DNA of 64,000 nucleotides. Source: Bretschneidera sinensis (lineage: Eukaryota > Streptophyta > Magnoliopsida > Brassicales > Akaniaceae). Positions within the stretch are counted from its first letter, which is position 1. Each line of letters opens with the position of its first letter. The position numbers and the translations under genes were made by a program. The notes beneath the pieces were generated by a model. That model was not told the origin of the DNA and searched no databases. It worked only from the letters and a program-made list of their open reading frames with translations. Positions 35,101-47,752 of the stretch are shown here, in pieces. The DNA lies in NCBI GenBank assembly GCA_023935145.1, contig CM043698.1:64936001-65000000 (forward strand). The letters are read 5' to 3'.

Positions 35101-36302
35101 TGTGAAGTTTGCTTTTCTAGTTTGGCTACAACTTCCATCTGCTGATGTAAGCTTTGATTTTTGTTTCTGCTTCTCAGATGGCTTTTACTTGTCACTCTTT
35201 CTTGCATGCATTGCTGTTTTTAGGTATTCATAGTTATTGGATGAATGAGCACTCTTTTGCCTTTTAAGTTCTCCTAATAGTTAGACATCTATTTTGGATT
35301 CCTCAGTTGAAAGGGGATCATTATATACTCTGTTTCTCTGGTTTTATGTGAGAGAAGGAAGACATCAAGATATAGTCATAATTAAAGTGCTGAATAACTG
35401 TTTGTTGAACTGCTTACTGTGTCTGACAGGGAGCAAGGTATTTGTATACGAGCCATCTGCGTCCTTTTCTCTTGAGGCATCAAGCTACACTCGATCAAAT
35501 TGTGGAGGGTATATATGGTGAAATGGTGAGAAATTAATCATTTGATGTTATTACAGAAGAAAATAGATTCATAGATTTTTACTATGGTAGGAAATGGATT
35601 TGTTAAGTTTGGGTTATCTGTTGGTTGGCTGAATCCTTTGATCTGAAGACAAGGGATGCAGACTGTAAGCATGCCATGCCTGAGTGGCTGCTTTGTTTCC
35701 CTCAAAGTTAATTTATTAGTGAAGGGTTTCTGTGTTTATCTACTGCATTCAATGGTAAATTACAGGGTTTAATAATATTTTGGATTTACCATGCTACTCA
35801 ATCTTCCAATTTAGATTTGAAGTAACAAAGATAATAATGATAGATAATGCTTGTTGTGACTTCAAGAAGCCTGATAGGTTACCTCAATTGCAGAGTAAAT
35901 TCTTAAGTGCCCATCAAGCAGAAATCCAATTTGCAAAGAGACTTTTTCTGAAATTTGTGGCATCAGGTATGGATTTGGACCTACTTTGGTTTTGCTCTAG
36001 ATGGAATAGTAATAAATTTTTGAGGAATCAGTATTACGATTAGCATTAATTTCATTACAACATTTTGCATTTCACAGTTTATGTAAGTTAATGTTTGTAA
36101 AATAGTAAAGCTCAACTGTATTCAAAATTATATTTCTTCTATTAGTTATTACTGTTGTTATAATCTTGGTTTCTTTTTTACGTTTGGACCAGCAACCCAG
36201 ATGGTTCGGGATATTATAACCCCTGTGCAAAGGCAATCAAATCACGCCATCGAAGGGCCTCCAAGACAAATTCCAGATTCACAACCAGACCATGACAATT
36301 GA
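32161..36302 (+). CDS. HVA22k: HVA22-like protein k (TB2/DP1/HVA22 family)
   Basis: Eight exons give a 570-nt frame (189 aa): 32161-32178, 33061-33119, 33258-33355, 34086-34137, 35083-35146, 35430-35525, 35894-35966 and 36193-36302, all with GT/AG junctions and matching phases. The first exon codes only six residues (MAFSSE). The TB2/DP1 domain covers roughly residues 10-110, with GSNIVVRTACC, PVYSTFKAIE, YGSFSVAEVF and WFPLYYHVKFAFLVWLQLP. These hydrophobic hairpins curve the ER membrane, and HVA22 proteins are linked to stress-related vesicle traffic and ER-phagy. The C-terminal tail (FLLRHQATLDQIVEGIYGEM, then SAHQAEIQFAKR) matches the k/j subgroup rather than the short HVA22a-e type. No disabling change was seen. 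Membership is certain; the k assignment is from recalled similarity to At4g36720. Confidence 0.93.
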
Positions 36303-36419
36303 TGTCCTTAACGAGCATAAATCATTGATCTTCCTTCACAGAATATGTTTTTGGTACAGATTAGGTCGTAGTTGATATTGTCTTCGTGTATGAGAACCAG
36401 ATCAAATAAATAGTGTTTT

Positions 36420-38990
36420 TGTAGTGAATTTGGACATGCTATAGAGATCCCAAATGGCCGAATTAAGATATGCACAAGATCTTCTTGGTGAAGTTGGCAT
36501 ATTATTTTGACTACCTGCTTACTTGGGTTTGTGAATGGGAAACCTTAGCTGTAGATTTTTAGCAGTACTGCCAATAGTCTTTCACGGATGTACTTGTGTA
36601 TAAAAATTTTAAATTTAGAAAAAAATAGTAGTAAAAGATATTGCATTTTCAAATTAGATATGTTGTTTTGCTCTTGAATAATCATTGCAAGGCATCCTAT
36701 CATGTATGTTGATATTTTAGGTACTCCATTGGAGTGAGAGAGGGTTTTGATCAAACTCAGGTCTCTTACACGGATGACCTGAAAATGACCGAGAGGCCCA
36801 TCTCTGTGGTTATGTGTTAGAGGTGGAGGTTTGGTCTTTGCTGAGTTATGTACGCTATAGAATTCGTGATCTTATTCTTGTATAGGGTTGCAAACAAATC
36901 AAAAGAGGTAAAACATTGCTTTTTTGTGTTTATTCATTAGCATAGGAGTTCTGTTTGTGTTCGGTCATTAATAGACCGAGCTTTTAAAATGATGTTCATG
37001 TTTGATTTGTTTTACCTTTGGAGAGTTCAAGTTTGTTCATGTTTGGTTTGTTTATTTTAAACAAATCGAGTTCGAAAATCTAATCGAATGAACTTAAACT
37101 AACAAACTATCAAAAAACATAAATGAACTTTATTTTTTAATAGATCACATGTTACAAACGATACGAGATGTTAGGGTTTTATATTAGCTTATATACTTTT
37201 ACATAAATGAACAAACGAGTATATTCACAAACATAATTGAGCCAAACATCATAATATTTAAATTTTATTTATCAACTGAACATTAAAATATTGTTCAAAC
37301 GCATTTGGTTACCTTATTGAATGAACCAAGTCGAACCCTCAATGAGTTTGTCCATGAATGTTCCGGTTTATTTTGGGGTTGTCCCTTTTAAACAAGCTAG
37401 AGATGTATCTTTCTCTGTGGTTTATTTGGCAGTTATTATTAGATTGATGGAAGAAAATAAATATGCTTTTAAATTAGTGTACTAAACCAATTTTAGATTA
37501 TTGCTATCGCGATGAGTAAGTAGAGTGGTTATTATTTTCTTGTTTGGTGTTAAAAATAAAAAACGAGAGGATACTTTGAAAGAAAAGAAAAAATAAATAA
37601 ATAAATTAGTAAGTTTCAATCTCTTAATTTTTTTTTATACCTTCAATTTGAATTATATGAAAATTTAAAGTTTAGAAAAATCATAGGGGATTAAATTCCC
37701 TCAAATTTATTTTCTCCTCTTTAAACAAACTATCAAACAGAGATACTGATCATCTTCTTTCTTTTTCCATCCTCTTGATCCTTTTTAGTCCTAAACACAT
37801 TGTAAAGGATACAGACACTCGTTTATTTAGAAATTTTTTAAATGAAATGAAAGAAATAGAGGAGAAACATGTTTTAATTCAATTTTTTTTTTTTATGGTT
37901 AAATTATTGGGACCTCCTTTAAAGGTATGGTATTAGACATTTCCTTTTTATTTTCGTATACTACACTGCATCCGTATCATAATTTGTCAGGTAACATAGG
38001 TAAAAAACACAAGTTTTTATTATAATACCCTTATATAATTATATTCTATTAAAATTAAAAACAAATACCAAGAGTTTAAAAATATTAAAACATATTCTCT
38101 AAAACGAAAAAAACAAATTAAAAAAAGGTCTCATAATCTCTTTTTTTTTTTCCATCACTTTTTTTTTCTCTTTATCGGTCAAAAAAAATCATTCGAAAAC
38201 GGTTCGATTAATCGATTAAATTAATATTAAATTAGTTAATCGAATAATATGTATTGGTTAATTGGTCGATTGACAGTTAATTTTTTAAAATCGTTTCGAT
38301 CGTTTAACCTATTAAAAAATTAATTTATATTAATAATACAAAATATAAATATAACATATATAAAGCATAATAAACAAAAAAATATTAAATATAAATTAAA
38401 AATAATATATATAATAAATTTTAAATAATTTAATTATATAAATAATATCAATTAACTTTTCGACCAGTTAATATTGAAATACTAAAATTAATTCCATCGG
38501 AACCTTTCAAAAAAAATTGACTGAAAAATTCCGACCGAACGGACCCGTTCTACCGTTTGCCCACCTCTCCCTCGTTTCCTCTAATGTTGGGTCTCAATTT
38601 GAAATTTTCAATCAATTTAGGTGCAATATGAGATTTTGATAAACATACAGGGACATTTTATGTAAAATCTATAATCTAATCTTAAACTTCATCAAGCAGA
38701 AAACGTCACCGTCTTACTAGGACAATAAACTTCTTCTTTTTAATTATTTTTTATTTAGTCAAAGTCCATTATAATAAGCTCGACTTTCGAGAATCGGTCT
38801 CTGCAGCCAGCCACCTTTGCACTCTGATCCCCCTTTATCAAAAACAAAAGAACAGTGAACGAAATCAAATCTCTAGGGTTTAGTGTCTCCCAGTAATCTT
38901 AAGTATATCACAATACGCAAAACAATTGATTTGTTTTTTCAAAGCACAATCGTGAAAGTAAAGCAAAGCATAAGCAGAGAGTTTATAATA
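36420..38990. other. AT-rich intergenic DNA with probable small transposon remnants
   Basis: No gene recognised. 36888-37390 is rich in AACAAACGA/GTTTGTTC words typical of small hAT-derived repeats. 38170-38570 holds repeated TTAATCGATTAAAT-like words and ends in a GC-richer segment (GACCGAACGGACCCG), also transposon-like. Ends and target duplications could not be fixed. The RRA promoter, with a TATAATATAA run near 38985, closes the stretch. Confidence 0.5.
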
Positions 38991-39012
38991 TAATATAAAA
39001 AAGAAGAAGGCA

Positions 39013-41477
39013 ATGATTGGCCGCAGAGAGATGAGAAGCAGCTCGCAGGCACAGGCAGTGTTGAAATCAAGAATCACAATGGCTATAGCAATAGGGATCT
39101 CGCTTGGCTTCCTCTTCGCTATCTTTTTCCCTCACGGGCTTCTCTCTTCATCTCCATCTCCACCTCCACCTAAGCTCCGGTATCGCCGATCCGCTATATC
39201 CAACGTTGTACGTCTCTTTTCCATTTCTTTAAAAGTCTTTTTGTTAGGTGTCTTTATTAGTGATTGTCAAATGAATTCGTTGACTAGAGTTTTGTTGTTT
39301 TGACTGCAAATTATATTAGCTGTGGTTTAGTGGCAAATGGTTGATGATTACGTTATCAGTGTGGATTGGATAGACTTTTTGTTTTTGATCGGGAACATTT
39401 TCTTTTAATTCTTAGTTATGTTTGATGTGGATATTGATTTTTAAGATTTAGATCTGTTGATCAGTTTTAGTGGAGTTTATGTGATTTGGATTTGATTCGG
39501 TTTGTGGTATTGAATGAAATGCATAGAAGATTAGTTGTAGTTAGAGTAAAATTTGGTGATTGATTAGCTTTGTGTGTGGTTTTTGTATCATATTGTTGAT
39601 ATTTCTGTGATTGATGTCATGATGTCTGATGCTCTGTGTCTTTCATTTTAAACATTTGCTAATTTTTGTTATGCTCTTGACTGTTGAATTTTAACAAATG
39701 TATTTGTGGTCAGAGATCCTGAATTTTTGTTGAAGAGAATGGAAATGAAGTCATTGAATCAAGGTTAATGTGATTTAGGTTTGTATTTGGTTGTTTCGAA
39801 ATTCATCGCTTGATTTGGTGATCTGAAGTAAATTTGGAACTTGTTTGCGAGCATGTAGCTATTACTAGAGAAATGCGTTCATTCATATGCTGTAACCAGC
39901 TATCCATAGCTTGGACTGAAATTTTGCCAGGATTTTAGAGGAGTTGGAGTTCTATGGGCATGATATCATTATTCAGTTTGACTTTGATTTAGTACCCCTG
40001 TGACTTTCCATTGTGTGCGAATTGCATTGGAATCATTTATAGTTAACAATCTTGATTGATTTATATAATGGGCATCTATCTTCCTCAATATGCTGCTTTT
40101 CTAATTATAAAAAAAAATGCTGTTTTCTTTTTCCTTTAGAAAAAGTTGATCTATACATTCTCAAATGAGGTAATGTATAATTTTCTAGGACTATGAAACA
40201 GTTTTTGCATGTTTGATTTGTGTTTTGGACAGTTTTGCCAACTGATTTTCATAAATTTAACCGTCTCGTAAGGTTTCGCAGTAAATTGAGTAGATTTTGG
40301 GGGTAATATAGGATGTCAAAAAACCAAACAGTCACTTTTGATATTGTATGTTGCCTAGGTTGTATCGAATCAATGTGAATCATCTGAGCGCTTGAACATG
40401 TTGAAAGCAGAGCTTGTGGCAGAATCTGAGAAAAATTATGAGTTGAAAAAACAAGTTAAGGAGCTAACTGAAAAGCTTAGGTTAGCTGAACAAGGGAAAG
40501 ATCATGTACAGAAACAAGTCTTGGTGTTGGGTGAACAGCAAAAGGCTGGGCCTTTTGGCACTGTTAAGGGCCTACGAACCAATCCCACTGTTGTCCCTGA
40601 TGAATCTGTGAACCCAAGATTAGCAAAGATATTGGAGAAAGTTGCTGTTAAAAGAGAGGTTATAGTTGCACTTGCAAATTCCAATGTGAAAGACATGTTG
40701 GAAGTTTGGTTCACTAGCATTAAAAGAGCGAGTATTCCCAATTATTTGGTTGTTGCTTTAGATGATGGGATTGCTAAGTTATGTAAGTCAAAGGATGTTC
40801 CCGTGTATATGAGGGACCCAGATGAAGGTATTGATTCAGTTGCAAGGACTGGAGGTAACCATGCTGTTTCAGGATTGAAATTCCGTATCTTGAGGGAGTT
40901 TTTGCAGCTGGGATATAGTGTACTGCTATCAGATGTTGATATCGTATATTTGCAGAACCCATTTAATCATATTTATCGGGATTCAGACGTGGAGTCCATG
41001 ACTGATGGTCACAATAATATGACTGCTTATGGGTTTAATGATGTCTTTGATGAACCTGCAATGGGTTGGGCTCGGTTTGCTCATACAATGAGGATATGGG
41101 TTTATAACTCTGGTTTTTTCTATATTAGACCCACAATCCCTGCAATTGAGCTTTTGGATCGTGTGGCTGGTCGCCTTTCTCGGGAGCCAAACTCTTGGGA
41201 CCAGGCAGTTTTCAATGAGGAACTCTTTTTCCCTTCACACACTGGGTATGATGGACTTCATGCATCCAGGAGAACTATGGATTTCTATCTATTTATTAAC
41301 AGCAAGGTACTCTTCAAATCTGTGAGGAAGGATGCTAATCTCAGCAAGCTGAAGCCAGTAATTATTCATGTGAACTACCACCCTGATAAGCTTCCACGGA
41401 TGAAAGCAGTTGTGGATTTCTATGTCAATGGCAACCAAGATGCACTGAAACCCTTCCCTGACGGTTCAGATTGGTAA
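39013..41477 (+). CDS. RRA: Arabinosyltransferase, RRA type (GT77 family)
   Basis: Two exons (39013-39207 and 40359-41477) encode 437 aa. It is a type II Golgi membrane protein: a short basic N-terminus, one membrane anchor (about residues 22-42, [19 protein letters not shown]), a Pro/Ser stem, a coiled coil (about 76-122) and the GT77 catalytic domain. The domain has the nucleotide-sugar/metal motif DVD at residues 257-259 inside [14 protein letters not shown], then WVYNSGFFY and [14 protein letters not shown] enzymes add the second arabinose to hydroxyproline-linked arabinosides of extensins and small peptides. Length and architecture are normal for the family. An in-frame ATG six codons downstream could also start the protein. 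Which RRA paralogue it is cannot be told from one copy. Confidence 0.93.
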
Positions 41478-43051
41478 CTATAGTTTCTGATAATCTGTGG
41501 TATGTCCTCAGCATTTTCCAGGCTGCTAGATTTGAAAGGGTTAGTGCAAATGTTCATGTGTAGATTAAAAATTATTACACGTTTTGTGAGCTATTTTTTC
41601 TTTTGTTTTTCGCTAAATGCTAGGCCATTCTGAGAACAACTTGAGCTATACTTTTTGTTAATTCTCCCTCCTGTTCTGCCTCTAGCGCTAAAGGATCTCG
41701 CTCCTTTCTTGTCACATTAAAATTTTCATTAGCTAGGTTATCAAACATCTCAACCCTGTGTTGCTAAACTCTGGCGATGATAGTTGATTTTCTTTTCAAC
41801 GGATATACAGTTTTGCTTTATTGTATTGCTCCTTTAATCAAAAGATTAATTTGCAGCAATCTGAACCACTGTATCATTTCTTGAAGCAAATTAGGTTGAT
41901 TTACTAGTTTGGTGAAACGAGAAGAGATTACATGTGTCAAAGAACCAAATACTTTCCATATATCACCTCACCAGAAATGGAACTATATAAGTTATTTGGC
42001 GTTCTCTCTATCTATTTTGTTTCAACTTAGAATCTTACAAGTTTGTTTGTGCTTGGAGCTGTCATTATACCATTGCTAAACTCTTGCGGCCAACATCTTT
42101 GCAATTATCTGTTCAAATAAAAGAAATGATTCTGTAACGTAATCTGATGAAAGTGGACCTGTTCTGGTTTTTGTTGAAGCTGTCCATAATGTACTAATAC
42201 ATTGTTTTTGATGTTACAGTAGCTGGTAATTTGTTACTACGAAAAGTAACTTTGTAGTAACACTTGAAAAGAAACAATTTTACAGTAACATTTTTCACCA
42301 TAATTAAGAAAATATGGTGTTTCGGCTGCTTTATAGTGTAAGATTTTTTAAGATCCGTAAACTGAAATCACTTGTAAGCTACTTACGAGAAATTATTCAA
42401 TGTTCTCAGAGCATTGTTCATTTTTCTTATATTCACGTGGGATTTACTCATTAATTTTTTTTATGAAGCTCATCACATGAATGAGAGAGAAATCATTACA
42501 ATTTTTACTTGTGTTTTATTTTTATGCTACCTAAGTGGTGAGGCCAATAAAGTTACTAAAACAGGTAAAAAGAAACCCAAGAAAAGAGGGGAAAACCAGG
42601 GGAGAAAAACTGAGAAATATTAGAACAAATAACTCATGAATGAATTTAGTTGCAGGCTAACACCAGATTCTATTCCTATTTTCATTAACGATGATTTTGG
42701 GATAGGGGGTTTGAACCCCTACCTTTCACTATTGCGCTGCTAAGGCAGGGGGCTATTTTTAAAGCTTTTGGAAGAAAGCTTAAATCATCAATGGTTCAAT
42801 GTCACCAAAATGATTACCACCAACCATGAAAGAGCATGACATTTCCTGATAGAAACAGGCATGGCGTAACACTGTCAAGAATTAATAGGGTAGGAGCCAT
42901 TGCATAATAACATAACTTCGAAGTCATTTTGACTAGAAATTTGAAATCCGCAAAATGTATCCCGACATGTCTCTTCTTTTTGTACATGAACTTTAAATTT
43001 ACATGTCAATATGAGCCTGAATCGCCTTCAAATTTAGTTAGATATAGCCTT
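41478..43051. other. Spacer between convergent RRA and bZIP genes
   Basis: Holds both 3' untranslated regions. 41500-42200 is single-copy-looking DNA. A tRNA-like box around 42700 is listed separately. No other gene seen. Confidence 0.5.
42690..42765 (-). repeat. Possible tRNA-derived SINE head
   Basis: On the minus strand the sequence reads CCTTAGCAGCGCAATAG, then GGGGTTCAAACCCCC (plus 42705-42719). The second block fits a pol III B box inside a perfect T-arm-like stem, and the first loosely fits an A box about 30 bases upstream. No full cloverleaf and no target duplication was found. Confidence 0.35.
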
Positions 43052-46000
43052 CTAGCTAAGATCAGAGCGCGATGTATCTCTATTCTGGTCTGGTGTGGAG
43101 TTTCTCTCACTCTGAGTCAGTTCTATATTGCTGTTGCTTTCACCATTAATGGCCACAAGGTCTGAGACTACATCTGGACCATACAGTTCTTCTAGTTCTT
43201 CCTGTTCCGGCAGCAAATTAATCATTGATTAGCATCTTAACAATAATGATAATGATAACAAAAATTGAAAGATAATCACGAATTCATGATATTGAATCAA
43301 AGTAACCCTCAATAAGCATCCTAACTCATTAAAGTATATATAGTACAAGTTTTTTTGGCCCTATATTTAGTACAAGTTTGGTTCAAAGAATATGTAGGAT
43401 CCCACAAAATGATGGCAAATCTAAGAATATCGAATAGCCTTTTTTTTTCCTCTCTAATGAACCTGCTATTGATCTGAAACGAGGAGAGATGCATGTTTCA
43501 CTTAATAGATTTTTCCATGAGTGATGGTTTTTACGAGGATTTCCAAAATTAATGCATTTACTCTCTGCCACCCAATAAACCTACTGGAAAGAAGAAACCA
43601 AAGATTTTCAGAAAAGGGGACATAAGCTGGGTTGGAGCCAAGACTTTTTCTTTTGGGAGACCAAGGTAATACGATTAGAATAAGATATCGTTTTTAACTA
43701 TCATAACAAAATTCTAACAAATGAAATAAGACTAAAAACATAATAATAAATATGAAAAAAGATAATATATTACTCAATTAAAATAAAATTTTATTTTATA
43801 AAATGATTTTTTTATCGGATAGAGAGCATACCTTATAAAATTGTCACGTATATAATCTATTCATATATTCTCTTTTGATAAAATGTATCAAATATTTCTC
43901 CCCTTATAAAAGAAATTCATATATTCTTCTTTCTTGATACTTGACAAATCTAGCTAGAAAACCATTATTTTTCATTTTTATCTTAATTATTAGTTATGTA
44001 AAATAACTACAAAAAAAAAGAAACAATAAAAAAAATTAATAAAAATTAGTAAATTAAGAAATACCTAAAAATTGGTTATTGTCTAATTTTTTGCCTTTGA
44101 ACCACCTCCACACGTCAAGGTGTGTCGTTGCAAGACCTAAAATTTTGAAGAAAATAAACTTTTGGGCTTCTCGCCATTGCCTGCTAGATGAGAAAATGTG
44201 ATTTTGGCCTATTTGCATCTAAAGTTTTGGGTTCATATAATGATTAAATTATTATTTAGTTCAAAAAGTAACCAAAGCATCAATCCTATCCAACTAAAGA
44301 GAAAATAGTAAACAGACTAGTAATATAAAATTGGCCCACTTATAAGAAAGGAATAAGTCTTGAAGTGTCTAACCTTAAGTATCAGCCACCCATTTACGTA
44401 ACTAAAAAAATCTAAACTTGAGGGGGCCACAAGAAAATTATCAGCCACGAATTCCCCTTGTGCCCCCACCCTCCGCCCCACATAAGGGAGACCACATAGG
44501 CCATATAAAGATACATAAATTGCAAAACACATTATAACATCAAAAGCTAAATGCAATAATTCTTTTGAAAAGTGGAGAGAAGTCCATTATGAATTTGGAA
44601 AGCAGATAAAGGAAAAGGGAAGGTTTAGTTTTGTACCACAATTGATCTGTTTTCGTCGCCGAGTTTCTGGCATTCCTCAGATAGATCCATCAGTTCATTC
44701 TTGAGCTTGGAAGTCTCCTCTCGCAGCTCTTTCACTGCTGCTTGTAGCCTTTCACATTCTTGCTGATAAAGTAAAAAATATCCAAAATTATAATATTATA
44801 TCAACAAAAATATTAATCAAGTTAAATAATGTCTTAATAACTACTTTTTTTTCTTCCATTTTTTTGCTTTGAACTAATGCATACCCAAGTTGCATAGAAT
44901 CTAGAAGATTAGTTCCATTTATTCTGGATCTTTCTTTTTTAAGGCATCTCTTCACCGTTCTTTAAAATCCCAAATGCCAATTCTAAAGAAAATTTACGTC
45001 ACTAGCTAAGAAAAACAAAAAATAAAAAAATAAAGGTCAAATTCATCACTATAGAACACCTATACAGCAAGAATTGGTGAAATTTGAGATGAGAAAAAGT
45101 TGTTCATTTTATCAAATGAAGAGTTTCAAATAAGAAAAAGAAAACTAACTTATTCATTTTCAAGGAGCAGAAAAAAGCGAAGAAGAAAAATAATTCAGGT
45201 TCACCTCACATATACATAGTGCTTGGCAATACGAGTAAGAAAACGAGGTATATAACCTACCTATTACTGTACGATAGTAAGCTTGGTTGGTTTATTATAT
45301 TAAAAGCATGGATAAAATTAAGAGATCACATGTATATGTGAGTACAATATAAAGTGTTTTTGACAACTAGTCGATAATCATAGTTTTGATACATATAAGT
45401 TTTACGTATGAGCTATTTTCTTCTTTCTTTCTTGTGTCTAAAATCATAATTTTTCAAAAAATTTGGCTAGAAGTCCCTCATTTATCTAATTAAGAGACAT
45501 ATGAGATCACCTATCTTGGTGATCCTGTTTGCGAATGTACCACAAATCGAAACGTGGGATCTGGATCATAATTCCATTTTTTTTTTGTGTGGGGGTTAAA
45601 GGGATTTTGGTAAATAAATCTATACCTGCTTGCGCAATGATCACCTATCTTGGTGATCCTGTTTACATGGGATCTGGATTGTAATTCCATTTTTTTGTGT
45701 GTGTGTGTGTGTGGGGGGGGGGGGGGGGTTTAAAGGGATTCTGGTAAATAAATCTATACCTGCTTGCGCAATCTTGACCTTTTAGCTGACTCCCTATTGG
45801 ATTGCTTCCTCCTTTCTTTTTTTAGTTCATTTTCATCCTATAAAAGCAAGAGATAGAAGTAAGCAAAAGATAACTTGCAACTCTTCCATGCCTAATCCAC
45901 TTTTAGACCTAATCTCTCAAACAATTATACTACTTGGGCTAACAGTGAGGGACCAGATGCATTAGCTCACCTTCATAAGATTATCTTTAGCATCAGATGC

Positions 46001-47752
46001 ATTCTGACTCATCGCTGAGTTCAGAGTGGTTTCATCTATGTTTTCAGCAGAATCCTGCAACATTGAATCTGGATGTGCACCATGATGCTGCACTTCAACA
46101 TTGTTCTTTGGAGTTGATCCTGTGCAAAAAGTAGAGGTCACCAAACTAATCAAGTTAATATGATGTAAACAAAACTAACGAACGAACTTACCATCTGCAT
46201 GTATCTGATTATATCTTTGCTTCTTCGTTACAGAAAGATCCTGAAGAAACAAAAAAGAGCTTTAGCCATACTAGTATAACCACCATATCAGAACCAGAAG
46301 TAAAAAATTTGGTAGTTAGGGATCCCGTAAAAACTTCTTTCGATTCTAAACATTTGTAATAACTTAGATGAATTATAAACTTCATTAAACGATCAGCCAT
46401 TGCCATTTCAGAGGAGTAAATTTGGTCTACGCAGCAATCTGTAACCAGTAACATACTTGGATGGTTTCATCACTTTCATCTGATGAGCCCTCATTGTCAC
46501 TTGCAGCACTGTATAAAAATAATTTTGCGAAATAGATTAATGATATTGACTAGACAGTTCAAAGTTCAAACCCAACACCACACCTCATGTCCAAAAATAA
46601 AAATGGAAGGGAAAAGAAAACCTTTGTGCAGCACCATCTCCGTCATTTCTGTTAGCGGAAGCAACCTTTCCCCTTTTGCCTGATCTATTGCCTTTAAATC
46701 CTGCACTTTCTGAGCTTCTTTTACAATTTCCCAGCAAGTCCAAGTCCAAGTCCTTTTCATTTGGAGTCTTTTCTTCTTCTTTTGGAATTGCCAACGTGGC
46801 ATCCTAAGCATATATCAATACCAAAATACATAAATTAAAGTGCCAGTAAGCTGCAATTTTTTAATGCAAAAGTGTCTTGCTACATATAGACAAGTAGCTC
46901 TGGACCTTAACAGTTCCAAAACACAAACGATGTTGAAAGAAAAAAGGAATTATAAATCTAGAAAAACAGAGAAAGAATAACCAAGAGCTAATATCAAATG
47001 TTAGGAAATAGAGGATATAGAGCTAATGTACAATGATTGAGTTTTGGATTACCCCAACTACGCTAGGATATCCATAGAAGCCCCTGTGATGATAGAGAGT
47101 AGGATATTGAAGAGGAGTCCCATATTGCTGCACTTGTTGCTGAAAATCCACCAAATAAAATAGTTGTCTTTGTCCTTGTCTTAAGCAAGCAAATCACTTC
47201 AAGACCTCACAAATTTGAGAACAATTACCTGGTTTCCCCAGAAATAGGGAAGGAAAGCTGGAGAAGATGCTATACTTGAAGTGGCAAACGGAGGTGGAGC
47301 AGCCCCAGCAGGATAATATGTCTGTTCATAAGTTAGGTGAAAGAAATTTACATTGTTCAAATTGTTACTTATTCTGAAATCCACAAACACATGCTACTCA
47401 AATAACATGTCTGTTCATAAAGTATGTTTGCATCTACATAACTGTTTCTAACCTGCATACAAGCTAACCAATCTGCCTGAGAAGATGCGATTAGTGATGA
47501 TTCCTAAAACAACAAAAAGGATATATTTGAAAAATGAGAACAAAACATTTTGCATATAATCTTTAGTTTGTTAGACTAAAGATTGGTTTATTGGACTAAA
47601 TATGAGAAGAAAACAAAATAGATAAAAAAGAGAGGGAGAGAAAGTACCTGAGTTGAAACGATTGGTTTATTAGACTTAGTAGGCGTCCTGACTTCTTTAA
47701 CACTCGTTCCATTAGAAGGCTGAGCGGTTGAACTGACTTCCCCTGTCCCCAT
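43052..47752 (-). CDS. GBF1: G-box binding factor, bZIP transcription factor (GBF1-like)
   Basis: Eleven coding exons give 1122 nt (373 aa): 47648-47752, 47453-47503, 47229-47321, 47053-47139, 46622-46803, 46457-46508, 46192-46240, 45971-46119, 45760-45837, 44637-44762 and 43052-43201. All phases agree. The N-terminal half is the Pro-rich GBF regulatory region (YYPAGAAPPPFA, PAFLPYFWGNQ, YHHRGFYGYPS). The middle is acidic/Ser-rich (GSSDESDETIQ). The bZIP has basic region KERRKQSNRESAKRSRLRKQ, with the conserved Asn270 and Arg278 in the N-x7-R pattern, followed by a leucine-zipper heptad series in the next exon. It should bind CACGTG boxes as a dimer in the nucleus in light- and stress-regulated promoters. 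One splice choice is ambiguous: the donor of the zipper exon could be 44640 instead of 44637, removing one Val. Resembles At4g36730 (recalled). Confidence 0.92.
45509..45772. repeat. Tandem duplication copying a bZIP exon end and its splice donor
   Basis: The segment from ATCACCTATCTTGGTGATCC to CCTGCTTGCGCAAT occurs twice (about 45509-45641 and 45642-45772), with indels in a GT/G tract. The copied part includes the last 13 bases of the basic-region exon and the donor site, so a second, orphan donor lies inside the intron at about 45628. A G16 run occupies 45713-45728. Confidence 0.85.

Noticed and set aside
36888..37390. Complete hAT-type MITE
   Set aside because: Word content is suggestive, but no matching inverted ends or 8-bp duplication could be fixed.
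42690..42765. A functional tRNA gene
   Set aside because: Only a T-arm-like stem is convincing; no acceptor stem or anticodon arm can be drawn.
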